Shown here piece after piece: positions 25,752 through 39,476 of a stretch of 64,000 bases of DNA. A model generated the notes under the pieces. The model ran no database searches. It worked only from the letters and a program-made list of their open reading frames with translations, and was not told the origin of the DNA. The first letter of the stretch is position 1. Each line of letters begins with the position of its first letter. The position numbers and the translations under genes were made by a program. The stretch covers positions 124,001 through 188,000 of the forward strand of contig NW_027017970.1 in the NCBI RefSeq assembly GCF_032854445.1, given 5' to 3'. This DNA comes from Liolophura sinensis. Lineage: Eukaryota > Mollusca > Polyplacophora > Chitonida > Chitonidae.

Positions 25752-26300
25752 TTACATTTTTGCCTGGTCTTTTTGTTAATTGAAATCGGCTACACTGTAC
25801 TCTGTACAATCGCGACTGGTCATTACTATATTCAACTTTTGACTATAAGTTATGTGCCCTTCGGTAGCCCAGAAGACCTGAAATCTTTGGGCCCAGCCCA
25901 TTTAACTCACCCAGCAATTGTCTTATTTCTAAGTCCAAGACAATCTCAATGTCTTTATCTACGTGTAGAAAAACCACACCATTTGTACATGAAAAACACA
26001 AAATACTTGATACAGTCTGCTGTAAAAAGTACAACTAAACACTGACCCACATTTATAAGGTGCCAAAAGATGCGGAATTGGGCCAGGCATCGGCAGTTGT
26101 TAAAAAATTGCAAATTTTCCTGGTTTCCACGGAGTAAGAGCCGTTGATACGCACGTGATTATGACATAAATGATCATTCAATTGTCGCTACAGCCAAAAG
26201 TATTGGTCGGAGAGCAACGCGGATTGCACCATTCGATTTCTCGTCACAAATTACGTCGGATTAGCCTCTTACTAGTAGCACTGGAACAGTTTTTCCACTT

Positions 26301-26849
26301 TTGCATTTTTACCTGGTCTTTTTGTTAATTGAAATCGGCTACACTGTACTCTGTACAATCGCGACTGGTCATTACTATATTCAACTTTTGACTATAAGTT
26401 ATGTGCCCTTCGGTAGCCCAGAAGACGACAAATCTTTGGGCCAAGCCCATTTAACTCACCCAGCAATTGTGTTACTTCTAAGTCTAAGACAATCTCAATG
26501 TCTTTATCTACGTGTAGAAAAACCAGATCATTTGTACATAAAAAACACAAGGTACTTGATACAGTCTGCTGTATAAAGTACAACTGAACACTGACCCACA
26601 TTTATAAGGTGCCAAAAGATGCGGAATTGGGCCAGGCATCGGCAGCTGTTAAAAAATTGCAAATATCCCTGGTTTCCATGGAGTAAGAGCCGTTACTGGG
26701 CACGTGATTATGACATAAATGATCATTCAATTGTCGCTACAGCCAAAAGTATTGGTGGGAGAGCAACGCGGATTGCACCATTCGATTTCTCGCCACAAAA
26801 TACGTCGGATTAGCCTCTTACTAGTAGCACTGGAACAGTTTTTCCACTT
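26301..26849 (+). repeat. Hybrid monomer, class 2 front / class 8 tail (also at 29595-30143)
   Basis: The front reads GACGAC and GGGCCAAG as in class 2. From GTGTTACTTCTAAGTC (about 26467) onward it is class 8: CAGATC, GTATAAAG, CATTTATAAGG, GGTGGGAG. The switch lies between about 26440 and 26469. The same structure recurs 3294 bases downstream. Confidence 0.85.
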
Positions 26850-29800
26850 TTGCATTTTTACCTGGTCTTTTTGTTAATTGAAATCGGCTACACTGTACTC
26901 TGTACAATCGCGACTGGTCATTACTATATTCAACTTTTGACTATAAGTTATGTGCACTTCGGTAGCCCAGAAGACGTCAAATCTTTGGGCTAAGCCCATT
27001 TAACTCACCCAGAAATTGTCTTACTTCTAAGTCCAAGACAATCTCAATGTCTTTATCTACGTGTAGAAAAACCACACCATTTGTACATAAAAAAAACAAG
27101 GTACTTGATACAGTCTGCTGTAAAAAGTTCAACTGACCACAGACCCACATGAATAAGGTGCCTAAAGATGCGGAATTGGGCCAGGCATCGGCAGCTGTTA
27201 AAAAATTGCAAATATCCCTGGTTTCCATGGAGTAAGAGCCGTTGCTGGGCACGTGATTATGACATCAATGATCATTCAATTGTCGCTACAGCCAAAAGTA
27301 TTGGTCGGAGAGCAACGCGGTTTGCACCATTCGATTTCTCGTCACAAAATACGTCGGATTAGCCTCTTATCAGCAGCACTGGAACATTTTTTCCACTTTT
27401 GCATTTTTGCCTGGTCTTTTTGTTAATTGAAATCGGCTACACTGTACTCTGTACAATCGCGACTGGTCATTACTATATTCAACTTTTGACTATAAGTTAT
27501 GTGCCCTTCGGTAGCCCAGAAGACGTCAAATCTTTGGGCTAAGCCCATTTAACTCACCCAGCAATTGTGTTACTTCTAAGTCTAAGACAATCTCAATGTC
27601 TTTATCTACGTGTAGAAAAACCAGACCATTTGTACATAAAAAACACAAGGTACTTGATACAGTCTGCTGTATAAAGTACAACTGAACACTGACCCACATT
27701 TATAAGGTGCCAAAAGATGCGGAATTGGACCAGGCATCGGCAGCTGTTAAAAAATTGCAAATATCCCTGGTTTCCATGGAGTAAGAGCCGTTACTGGGCA
27801 CGTGATTATGACATAAATGATCATTCAATTGTCTCTACAGCCAAAAGTATTGGTCGGAGAGCAACGCGGTTTGCACCATTCGATTTCTCGCCACAAAATA
27901 CGTCGGATTAGCCTCTTACTAGTAGCACTGGAACAGTTTTTCCACTTTTGCATTTTTACCTGGTCTTTTTGTTAATTGAAATCGGTTACACTGTACTCTG
28001 TACAATAGCGACTGGTTATTACTATATTCAACTTTTGACTATAAGTTATGTGCCCTTCGGTAGGCCAGAAGACGACAAATCTTTGGGCTAAGCCCATTTA
28101 ACTCACCCAGCAATTGCCTTACTTCTAAGTGCAAGACAATCTCAATGTCTTTATTTACGTGTAGAAAAACCACACCATTTGTACATGAAAAACACAAGGT
28201 ACTTGATACAGTCTGCTGTAAAAAGTACAACTGAACACTGACCCACTTCAGTAAGGTGCAGAAAGATGCGGAATTGAGCCAGGCATCGGCAGCTGTTAAA
28301 AAATTGCAAATTTCCCTGGTTTCCATGCAGTAAGAGACGTTGCTACGCACATGATTATGACATAAATGATCATTCAATTGTCGCTACAGGCAAAAGTATT
28401 GGTCGGAGAGCAACGCGGTTTGCACCATTCGATTTCTCGTCACAAAATACGTCGGATTAGCCTCTTATCAGCAGCACTGGAACATTTTTTCCACTTTTGC
28501 ATTTTTGCCGGGTATTTTTGTTAATTGAAATCGGCTACACTGTACTCTGTACAATCGCGACTGGTCATTACTATATTCAACTTTTGACTATAAGTTATGT
28601 GCCCTTCGGTAGCCCAGAAGACGTCAAATCTTTGGGCTAAGCCCATTTAACTCACCCAGCAATTGTGTTACTTCTAAGTCTAAGACAATCTCAATGTCTT
28701 TATCTACGTGTAGAAAAACCAGATCATTTGTACATAAAAAAAACAAGGTACTTGATACAGTCTGCTGTAAAAAGTTCAACTGACCACAGACCCACATGAA
28801 TAAGGTGCCTAAAGATGCGGAATTGGGCCAGGCATCGGCAGCTGTTAAAAAATTGCAAATATCCCTGGTTTCCATGGAGTAAGAGCCGTTGCTGGGCACG
28901 TGATTATGACATCAATGATCATTCAATTGTCGCTACAGCCAAAAGTATTGGTCGGAGAGCAACGCGGTTTGCACCATTCGATTTCTCGTCACAAAATACG
29001 TCGGATTAGCCTCTTATCAGCAGCACTGGAACAGTTTTTCCACTTTTACATTTTTGCCTGGTCTTTTTGTTAATTGAAATCGGCTACACTGTACTCTGTA
29101 CAATCGCGACTGGTCATTACTATATTCAACTTTTGACTATAAGTTATGTGCCCTTCGGTAGCCCAGAAGACCTGAAATCTTTGGGCCAAGCCCATTTAAC
29201 TCACCCAGCAATTGTCTTATTTCTAAGTCCAAGACAATCTCAATGTCTTTATCTACGTGTAGAAAAACCACACCATTTGTACATGAAAAACACAAAATAC
29301 TTGATACAGTCTGCTGTAAAAAGTACAACTAAACACTGACCCACATTTATAAGGTGCCAAAAGATGCGGAATTGGGCCAGGCATCGGCAGTTGTTAAAAA
29401 ATTGCAAATTTTCCTGGTTTCCACGGAGTAAGAGCCGTTGATACGCACGTGATTATGACATAAATGATCATTCAATTGTCGCTACAGCCAAAAGTATTGG
29501 TCGGAGAGCAACGCGGATTGCACCATTCGATTTCTCGTCACAAATTACGTCGGATTAGCCTCTTACTAGTAGCACTGGAACAGTTTTTCCACTTTTGCAT
29601 TTTTACCTGGTCTTTTTGTTAATTGAAATCGGCTACACTGTACTCTGTACAATCGCGACTGGTCATTACTATATTCAACTTTTGACTATAAGTTATGTGC
29701 CCTTCGGTAGCCCAGAAGACGACAAATCTTTGGGCCAAGCCCATTTAACTCACCCAGCAATTGTGTTACTTCTAAGTCTAAGACAATCTCAATGTCTTTA

Positions 29801-30692
29801 TCTACGTGTAGAAAAACCAGATCATTTGTACATAAAAAACACAAGGTACTTGATACAGTCTGCTGTATAAAGTACAACTGAACACTGACCCACATTTATA
29901 AGGTGCCAAAAGATGCGGAATTGGGCCAGGCATCGGCAGCTGTTAAAAAATTGCAAATATCCCTGGTTTCCATGGAGTAAGAGCCGTTACTGGGCACGTG
30001 ATTATGACATCAATGATCATTCAATTGTCTCTACAGCCAAAAGTATTGGTGGGAGAGCAACGCGGATTGCACCATTCGATTTCTCGCCACAAAATACGTC
30101 GGATTAGCCTCTTACTAGTAGCACTGGAACAGTTTTTCCACTTTTGCATTTTTACCTGGTCTTTTTGTTAATTGAAATCGGCTACACTGTACTCTGTACA
30201 ATCGCGACTGGTCATTACTATATTCAACTTTTGACTATAAGTTATGTGCACTTCGGTAGCCCAGAAGACGTCAAATCTTTGGGCTAAGCCCATTTAACTC
30301 ACCCAGAAATTGTCTTACTTCTAAGTCCAAGACAATCTCAATGTCTTTATCTACGTGTAGAAAAACCACACCATTTGTACATAAAAAAAACAAGGTACTT
30401 GATACAGTCTGCTGTAAAAAGTTCAACTGACCACAGACCCACATGAATAAGGTGCCTAAAGATGCGGAATTGGGCCAGGCATCGGCAGCTGTTAAAAAAT
30501 TGCAAATATCCCTGGTTTCCATGGAGTAAGAGCCGTTGCTGGGCACGTGATTATGACATCAATGATCATTCAATTGTCGCTACAGCCAAAAGTATTGGTC
30601 GGAGAGCAACGCGGTTTGCACCATTCGATTTCTCGTCACAAAATACGTCGGATTAGCCTCTTATCAGCAGCACTGGAACATTTTTTCCACTT

Positions 30693-33600
30693 TTGCATTT
30701 TTGCCTGGTCTTTTTGTTAATTGAAATCGGCTACACTGTACTCTGTACAATCGCGACTGGTCATTACTATATTCAACTTTTGACTATAAGTTATGTGCCC
30801 TTCGGTAGCCCAGAAGACCTGAAATCTTTGGGCCCAGCCCATTTAACTCACCCAGCAATTGTCTTATTTCTAAGTCCAAGACAATCTCAATGTCTTTATC
30901 TACGTGTAGAAAAACCACACCATTTGTACATGAAAAACACAAAATACTTGATACAGTCTGCTGTAAAAAGTACAACTAAACACTGACCCACATTTATAAG
31001 GTGCCAAATGATGCGGAATTGGGCCAGGCATCGGCAGTTGTTAAAAAATTGCAAATTTTCCTGGTTTCCACGGAGTAAGAGCCGTTGATACGCACGTGAT
31101 TATGACATAAATGATCATTCAATTGTCGCTACAGCCAAAAGTATTGGTCGGAGAGCAACGCGGATTGCACCATTCGATTTCTCGTCACAAATTACGTCGG
31201 ATTAGCCTCTTACTAGTAGCACTGGAACAGTTTTTCCACTTTTGCATTTTTACCTGGTCTTTTTGTTAATTGAAATCGGCTACACTGTACTCTGTACAAT
31301 CGCGACTGGTCATTACTATATTCAACTTTTGACTATAAGTTATGTGCCCTTCGGTAGCCCAGAAGACGACAAATCTTTGGTCCAAGCCCATTTAACTCAC
31401 CCAGCAATTGCCTTACTTCTAAGTGCAAGACAATCTCAATGTCTTTATTTACGTGTAGAAAAACCACACCATTTGTACATGAAAAACACAAGGTACTTGA
31501 TACAGTCTGCTGTAAAAAGTACAACTGAACACTGACCCACTTCAGTAAGGTGCCAAAAGATGCGGAATTGATCCAGGCATCGGCAGCTGTTGAAAAATTG
31601 CAAATTTTCCTGGTTTCCATGGAGTAAGAGCCGTTGCTACGCACATGATTATGACATAAATGATCATTCAATTGTCGCTACAGCCAAAAGTATTGGTCGG
31701 AAAGCAACGGGGATTGCACCATTCAAATTGTCGTCACAAAATACGTCGGATTAGCCTCTTACTAGTTGCACTGGAACAGTTTTTCCACTTTTACATTTTT
31801 GCCTGGTGTTTTTGTTAATTGAAGCCGGCTACACTGTACTCTGTACAATCGCGACTGGTCATTACTATATTCAACTTTTGACTATAAGTTATGTGCCCTT
31901 CGGTAGCCCAGAAGACCTGCAATCTTTGGGCCAAGCCCATTTAACTCACCCAGCAATTGTGTTACTTCTAAGTCCAAGACAATCTCAATGTCTTTATTTA
32001 CGTGTAGAAAAACCACACCATTTGTACATAATAAACACAAGGTACTTGATACAGTCTGCTGTAAAAAGTACAACTAAACACTGACCCACATTTATAAGGT
32101 GCCAAAAGATGCGGAATTGGGCCAGGCATCGGCAGTTGTTAAAAAATTGCAAATTTTCCTGGTTTCCATGGAGTAAGAGCCGTTGCTACGCACGTGATTA
32201 TGACATCAATGATCATTGAATTGTCGCTACAGCCAAAACTTTTGGTCGAAGAGCAACGCGGTTTGCACCATTCGATTTCTCGTCACAAAATACGTCGGAT
32301 TAGCCTCTTACTAGTAGCACTGGAACAGTTTTTCCACTTTTGCAGTTTTGCCTGGTCTTTTTGTTAATTGAAATCGGCTACACTGTACTCTGTACAATCG
32401 CGACTGGTCATTACTATATTCAACTTTTGACTATAAGTTATGTGCCCTTCGGTAGCCCAGAAGACGTCAAATCTTTGGGCCAAGCCCATTTAACTCACCC
32501 AGCAATTGCCTTACTTCTAAGTGCAAGACAATCTCAATGTCTTTATCTACGTGTAGAAAAACCACACCATTTGTACGTGAAAAACACAAGGTACTTGATA
32601 CAGTCTGCTGTAAAAAGTACAACTGAACACTGACCCACATTTATAAGGTGCCAAAAGATGCGGAATTGGGCCAGGCATCGACAACTGTTAAAAAATTGCA
32701 AATATCCCTGGTTTCCATGGAGTAAGAGCCGTTACTGGGCACGTGATTATGACATCAATGATCATTGAATTGTCTCTACAGCCAAAAGTATTGGTCGGAG
32801 AGCAACGCGGTTTGCACCATTCGATTTCTCGCCACAAAATACGTCGGATTAGCCTCTTACTAGTAGCACTGGAACAGTTTTTCCACTTTTGCATTTTTGC
32901 CTGGTCTTTTTGTTAATTGAAATCGGCTACACTGTACTCTGTACAATAGCGACTGGTTATTACTATATTCAACTTTTGACTATAAGTTATGTGCCCTTCG
33001 GTAGGCCAGAAGACGACAAATCTTTGGGCCAAGCCCATTTAACTCACCCAGCAATTGCCTTACTTCTAAGTGCAAGACAATCTCAATGTCTTTATTTACG
33101 TGTAGAAAAACCACACCATTTGTACATGAAAAACACAAGGTACTTGATACAGTCTGCTGTAAAAAGTACAACTGAACACTGACCCACTTCAGTAAGGTGC
33201 CAAAAGATGCGGAATTGAGCCAGGCATCGGCAGCTGTTAAAAAATTGCAAATTTTCCTGGTTTCCATGCAGTAAGAGACGTTGCTACGCACATGATTATG
33301 ACATAAATGATCATTCAATTGTCGCTACAGCCAAAAGTATTGGTCGGAGAGCAACGCGGTTTGCACCATTCGATTTCTCGTCACAAAATACGTCGGATTA
33401 GCCTCTTATCAGCAGCACTGGAACATTTTTTCCACTTTTGCATTTTTGCCTGGTCTTTTTGTTAATTGAAATCGGCTACACTGTACTCTGTACAATCGCG
33501 ACTGGTCATTACTATATTCAACTTTTGACTATAAGTTATGTGCCCTTCGGTAGCCCAGAAGACGTCAAATCTTTGGGCTAAGCCCATTTAACTCACCCAG

Positions 33601-33986
33601 CAATTGTGTTACTTCTAAGTCTAAGACAATCTCAATGTCTTTATCTACGTGTAGAAAAACCAGACCATTTGTACATAAAAAACACAAGGTACTTGATACA
33701 GTCTGCTGTATAAAGTACAACTGAACACTGACCCACATTTATAAGGTGCCAAAAGATGCGGAATTGGACCAGGCATCGGCAGCTGTTAAAAAATTGCAAA
33801 TATCCCTGGTTTCCATGCAGTAAGAGCCGTTACTGGGCACGTGATTATGACATAAATGATCATTCAATTGTCTCTACACCCAAAAGTATTGGTCGGAGAG
33901 CAACGCGGTTTGCACCATTCGATTTCTCGCCACAAAATACGTCGGATTAGCCTCTTACTAGTAGCACTGGAACAGTTTTTCCACTT
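30693..33986 (+). repeat. Type A block: classes 1-2-3-4-5-6
   Basis: Monomers at 30693, 31242, 31791, 32340, 32889 and 33438 are all 549 bp and follow the canonical order. Private changes include GGTCCAAG at 31379 (class 2), which breaks the otherwise conserved TGGGC arm, and GCACATGATT at about 31641 in place of GCACGTGATT. Confidence 0.86.
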
Positions 33987-34535
33987 TTGCATTTTTACCT
34001 GGTCTTTTTGTTAATTGAAATCGGTTACACTGTACTCTGTACAATAGCGACTGGTTATTACTATATTCAACTTTTGACTATAAGTTATGTGCCCTTCGGT
34101 AGCCCAGAAGACGTCAAATCTTTGGGCCAAGCCCATTTAACTCACCCAGCAATTGCCTTACTTCTAAGTGCAAGACAATCTCAATGTCTTTATCTACGTG
34201 TAGAAAAACCACACCATTTGTACGTGAAAAACACAAGGTACTTGATACAGTCTGCTGTAAAAAGTACAACTGAACACTGACCCACATTTATAAGGTGCCA
34301 AAAGATGCGGAATTGGGCCAGGCATCGACAACTGTTAAAAAATTGCAAATATCCCTGGTTTCCATGGAGTAAGAGCCGTTACTGGGCACGTGATTATGAC
34401 ATCAATGATCATTGAATTGTCTCTACAGCCAAAAGTATTGGTCGGAGAGCAACGCGGTTTGCACCATTCGATTTCTCGCCACAAAATACGTCGGATTAGC
34501 CTCTTACCAGCAGCACTGGAACAGTTTTTCCACTT
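33987..34535 (+). repeat. Hybrid monomer, class 7 front / class 4 body (also at 36732-37280)
   Basis: It opens with GCATTTTTACC, CGGTTACAC and ATAGCGACTGGTTATT (class 7) and from GTAGCCCAG at about 34100 continues as class 4 (GACGTC, TTATCTACG, GTACGTGAAA, CATCGACAACTG). The exchange lies between about 34055 and 34100. Confidence 0.85.
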
Positions 34536-36182
34536 TTGCATTTTTACCTGGTCTTTTTGTTAATTGAAATCGGCTACACTGTACTCTGTACAATAGCGAC
34601 TGGTTATTACTATATTCAACTTTTGACTATAAGTTATGTGCCCTTCGGTAGGCCAGAAGACGACAAATCTTTGGGCCAAGCCCATTTAACTCACCCAGCA
34701 ATTGCCTTACTTCTAAGTGTAAGACAATCTCAATGTCTTTATTTACGTGTAGAAAAACCACACCATTTGTACATGAAAAACACAAGGTACTTGATACAGT
34801 CTGCTGTAAAAAGTACAACTGAACACTGACCCACTTCAGTAAGGTGCCAAAAGATGCGGAATTGAGCCAGGCATCGGCAGCTGTTAAAAAATTGCAAATT
34901 TTCCTGGTTTCCATGCAGTAAGAGACGTTGCTACGCACATGATTATGACATAAATGATCATTCAATTGTCGCTACAGCCAAAAGTATTGGTCGGAGAGCA
35001 ACGCGGTTTGCACCATTCGATTTCTCGTCACAAAATACGTCGGATTAGCCTCTTATCAGCAGCACTGGAACATTTTTTCCACTTTTGCATTTTTGCCTGG
35101 TCTTTTTGTTAATTGAAATCGGCTACACTGTACTCTGTACAATCGCGACTGGTCATTACTATATTCAACTTTTGACTATAAGTTATGTGCCCTTCGGTAG
35201 CCCAGAAGACGTCAAATCTTTGGGCTAAGCCCATTTAACTCACCCAGCAATTGTGTTACTTCTAAGTCTAAGACAATCTCAATGTCTTTATCTACGTGTA
35301 GAAAAACCAGACCATTTGTACATAAAAAACACAAGGTACTTGATACAGTCTGCTGTATAAAGTACAACTGAACACTGACCCACATTTATAAGGTGCCAAA
35401 AGATGCGGAATTGGACCAGGCATCGGCAGCTGTTAAAAAATTGCAAATATCCCTGGTTTCCATGGAGTAAGAGCCGTTACTGGGCACGTGATTATGACAT
35501 AAATGATCATTCAATTGTCTCTACACCCAAAAGTATTGGTCGGAGAGCAACGCGGTTTGCACCATTCGATTTCTCGCCACAAAATACGTCGGATTAGCCT
35601 CTTACTAGTAGCACTGGAACAGTTTTTCCACTTTTGCATTTTTACCTGGTCTTTTTGTTAATTGAAATCGGTTACACTGTACTCTGTACAATAGCGACTG
35701 GTTATTACTATATTCAACTTTTGACTATAAGTTATGTGCCCTTCGGTAGGCCAGAAGACGACAAATCTTTGGGCTAAGCCCATTTAACTCACCCAGGAAT
35801 TGCCTTACTTCTAAGTGCAAGACAATCTCAATGTCTTTATTTACGTGTAGAAAAACCACACCATTTGTACATGAAAAACACAAGGTACTTGATACAGTCT
35901 GCTGTAAAAAGTACAACTGAACACTGACCCACTTCAGTAAGGTGCAAAAAGATGCGGAATTGAGCCAGGCATCGGCAGCTGTTAAAAAATTGCAAATTTC
36001 CCTGGTTTCCATGCAGTAAGAGACGTTGCTACGCACATGATTATGACATAAATGATCATTCAATTGTCGCTACAGGCAAAAGTATTGGTCGGAGAGCAAC
36101 GCGGTTTGCACCATTCGATTTCTCGTCACAAAATACGTCGGATTAGCCTCTTATCAGCAGCACTGGAACATTTTTTCCACTT

Positions 36183-36731
36183 TTGCATTTTTGCCGGGTA
36201 TTTTTGTTAATTGAAATCGGCTACACTGTACTCTGTACAATCGCGACTGGTCATTACTATATTCAACTTTTGACTATAAGTTATGTGCCCTTCGGTAGCC
36301 CAGAAGACGTCAAATCTTTGGGCTAAGCCCATTTAACTCACCCAGCAATTGTGTTACTTCTAAGTCTAAGACAATCTCAATGTCTTTATCTACGTGTAGA
36401 AAAACCAGACCATTTGTACATAAAAAACACAAGGTACTTGATACAGTCTGCTGTATAAAGTACAACTGAACACTGACCCACATTTATAAGGTGCCAAAAG
36501 ATGCGGAATTGGACCAGGCATCGGCAGCTGTTAAAAAATTGCAAATATCCCTGGTTTCCATGGAGTAAGAGCCGTTACTGGGCACGTGATTATCACATAA
36601 ATGATCATTCAATTGTCTCTACACCCAAAAGTATTGGTCGGAGAGCAACGCGGTTTGCACCATTCGATTTCTCGCCACAAAATACGTCGGATTAGCCTCT
36701 TACTAGTAGCACTGGAACAGTTTTTCCACTT
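36183..36731 (+). repeat. Hybrid monomer, class 8 front / class 6 tail
   Basis: GCCGGGTATTT marks a class 8 start, but CAGACC, TTGGACCAGG, CTCTACACCC and CGGTTTGC are class 6 states. The exchange lies between about 36205 and 36411, where the two classes are identical. The tail carries GATTATCACATAAATG, a private G-to-C change found only again in the class 6 monomer at 37830 (1647 bases later). Confidence 0.8.
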
Positions 36732-39476
36732 TTGCATTTTTACCTGGTCTTTTTGTTAATTGAAATCGGTTACACTGTACTCTGTACAATAGCGACTGGT
36801 TATTACTATATTCAACTTTTGACTATAAGTTATGTGCCCTTCGGTAGCCCAGAAGACGTCAAATCTTTGGGCCAAGCCCATTTAACTCACCCAGCAATTG
36901 CCTTACTTCTAAGTGCAAGACAATCTCAATGTCTTTATCTACGTGTAGAAAAACCACACCATTTGTACGTGAAAAACACAAGGTACTTGATACAGTCTGC
37001 TGTAAAAAGTACAACTGAACACTGACCCACATTTATAAGGTGCCAAAAGATGCGGAATTGGGCCAGGCATCGACAACTGTTAAAAAATTGCAAATATCCC
37101 TGGTTTCCATGGAGTAAGAGCCGTTACTGGGCACGTGATTATGACATAAATGATCATTGAATTGTCTCTACAGCCAAAAGTATTGGTCGGAGAGCAACGC
37201 GGTTTGCACCATTCGATTTCTCGCCACAAAATACGTCGGATTAGCCTCTTACTAGTAGCACTGGAACAGTTTTTCCACTTTTGCATTTTTACCTGGTCTT
37301 TTTGTTAATTGAAATCGGCTACACTGTACTCTGTACAATAGCGACTGGTTATTACTATATTCAACTTTTGACTATAAGTTATGTGCCCTTCGGTAGGCCA
37401 GAAGACGACAAATCTTTGGGCCAAGCCCATTTAACTCACCCAGCAATTGCCTTACTTCTAAGTGCAAGACAATCTCAATGTCTTTATTTACGTGTAGAAA
37501 AACCACACCATTTGTACATGAAAAACACAAGGTACTTGATACAGTCTGCTGTAAAAAGTACAACTGAACACTGACCCACTTCAGTAAGGTGCCAAAAGAT
37601 GCGGAATTGAGCCAGGCATCGGCAGCTGTTAAAAAATTGCAAATTTTCCTGGTTTCCATGCAGTAAGAGACGTTGCTACGCACATGATTATGACATAAAT
37701 GATCATTCAATTGTCGCTACAGCCAAAAGTATTGGTCGGAGAGCAACGCGGTTTGCACCATTCGATTTCTCGTCACAAAATACGTCGGATTAGCCTCTTA
37801 TCAGCAGCACTGGAACATTTTTTCCACTTTTGCATTTTTGCCTGGTCTTTTTGTTAATTGAAATCGACTACACTGTACTCTGTACAATCGCGACTGGTCA
37901 TTACTATATTCAACTTTTGACTATAAGTTATGTGCCCTTCGGTAGCCCAGAAGACGTCAAATCTTTGGGCTAAGCCCATTTAACTCACCCAGCAATTGTG
38001 TTACTTCTAAGTCTAAGACAATCTCAATGTCTTTATCTACGTGTAGAAAAACCAGACCATTTGTACATAAAAAACACAAGGTACTTGATACAGTCTGCTG
38101 TATAAAGTACAACTGAACACTGACCCACATTTATAAGGTGCCAAAAGATGCGGAATTGGACCAGGCATCGGCAGCTGTTAAAAAATTGCAAATATCCCTG
38201 GTTTCCATGGAGTAAGAGCCGTTACTGGGCACGTGATTATCACATAAATGATCATTCAATTGTCTCTACACCCAAAAGTATTGGTCGGAGAGCAACGCGG
38301 TTTGCACCATTCGATTTCTCGCCACAAAATACGTCGGATTAGCCTCTTACTAGTAGCACTGGAACAGTTTTTCCACTTTTGCATTTTTACCTGGTCTTTT
38401 TGTTAATTGAAATCGGTTACACTGTACTCTGTACAATAGCGACTGGTTATTACTATATTCAACTTTTGACTATAAGTTATGTGCCCTTCGGTAGGCCAGA
38501 AGACGACAAATCTTTGGGCTAAGCCCATTTAACTCACCCAGCAATTGCCTTACTTCTAAGTGCAAGACAATCTCAATGTCTTTATTTACGTGTAGAAAAA
38601 CCACACCATTTGTACATGAAAAACACAAGGTACTTGATACAGTCTGCTGTAAAAAGTACAACTGAACACTGACCCACTTCAGTAAGGTGCAAAAAGATGC
38701 GGAATTGAGCCAGGCATCGGCAGCTGTTAAAAAATTGCAAATTTCCCTGGTTTCCATGCAGTAAGAGACGTTGCTACGCACATGATTATGACATAAATGA
38801 TCATTCAATTGTCGCTACAGGCAAAAGTATTGGTCGGAGAGCAACGCGGTTTGCACCATTCGATTTCTCGTCACAAAATACGTCGGATTAGCCTCTTATC
38901 AGCAGCACTGGAACATTTTTTCCACTTTTGCATTTTTGCCGGGTATTTTTGTTAATTGAAATCGGCTACACTGTACTCTGTACAATCGCGACTGGTCATT
39001 ATTATATTCAACTTTTGACTATAAGTTATGTGCCCTTCGGTAGCCCAGAAGACGTCAAATCTTTGGGCTAAGCCCATTTAACTCACCCAGCAATTGTCTT
39101 ACTTCTAAGTCTAAGACAATCTCAATGTCTTTATCTACGTGTAGAAAAACCAGATCATTTGTACATAAAAAACACAAGGTACTTGATACAGTCTGCTGTA
39201 TAAAGTACAACTGAACACTGACCCACATTTATAAGGTGCCAAAAGATGCGGAATTGGGCCAGGCATCGGCAGCTGTTAAAAAATTGCAAATATCCCTGGT
39301 TTCCATGGAGTAAGAGCCGTTACTGGGCACGTGATTATGACATAAATGATCATTCAATTGTCTCTACAGCCAAAAGTATTGGTGGGAGAGCAACGCGGAT
39401 TGCACCATTCGATTTCTCGCCACAAAATACGTCGGATTAGCCTCTTACTAGTAGCACTGGAACAGTTTTTCCACTT

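Larger units (their letters stand above)
24105..30692 (+). repeat. 6-monomer HOR, two copies of 3294 bp (6-7-8/9-1-2/8-9)
   Basis: Copy one has monomers at 24105, 24654, 25203, 25752, 26301 and 26850; copy two at 27399, 27948, 28497, 29046, 29595 and 30144. Spacing is exactly 3294 bases throughout. Both contain the same two hybrid monomers and the same private states, such as AAAATACTTGAT at 26000 and 29294, and TTCCACGGAGTAAG at 26125 and 29419. I noticed only a handful of differences: GGGCCCAG/GGGCCAAG, ACATTTTTT/ACAGTTTTT before the class 1 copy, CATAAATG/CATCAATG, and TTGTCGC/TTGTCTC in the class 2/8 tail. This is among the youngest duplications in the window. Confidence 0.92.
33987..39476 (+). 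repeat. 5-monomer HOR, two copies of 2745 bp (7/4-5-6-7-8)
   Basis: Copy one has monomers at 33987, 34536, 35085, 35634 and 36183; copy two at 36732, 37281, 37830, 38379 and 38928. Spacing is exactly 2745 bases. Both start with the same class 7/4 hybrid. In copy one the last monomer (36183) ends with a class 6 tail, whereas in copy two the last monomer (38928) is a full class 8 and leads correctly into class 9. Differences between copies include CCAGCAGC/CTAGTAGC near 34506 and 37251, and AAGTGTAAG/AAGTGCAAG near 34716 and 37461. Confidence 0.9.
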
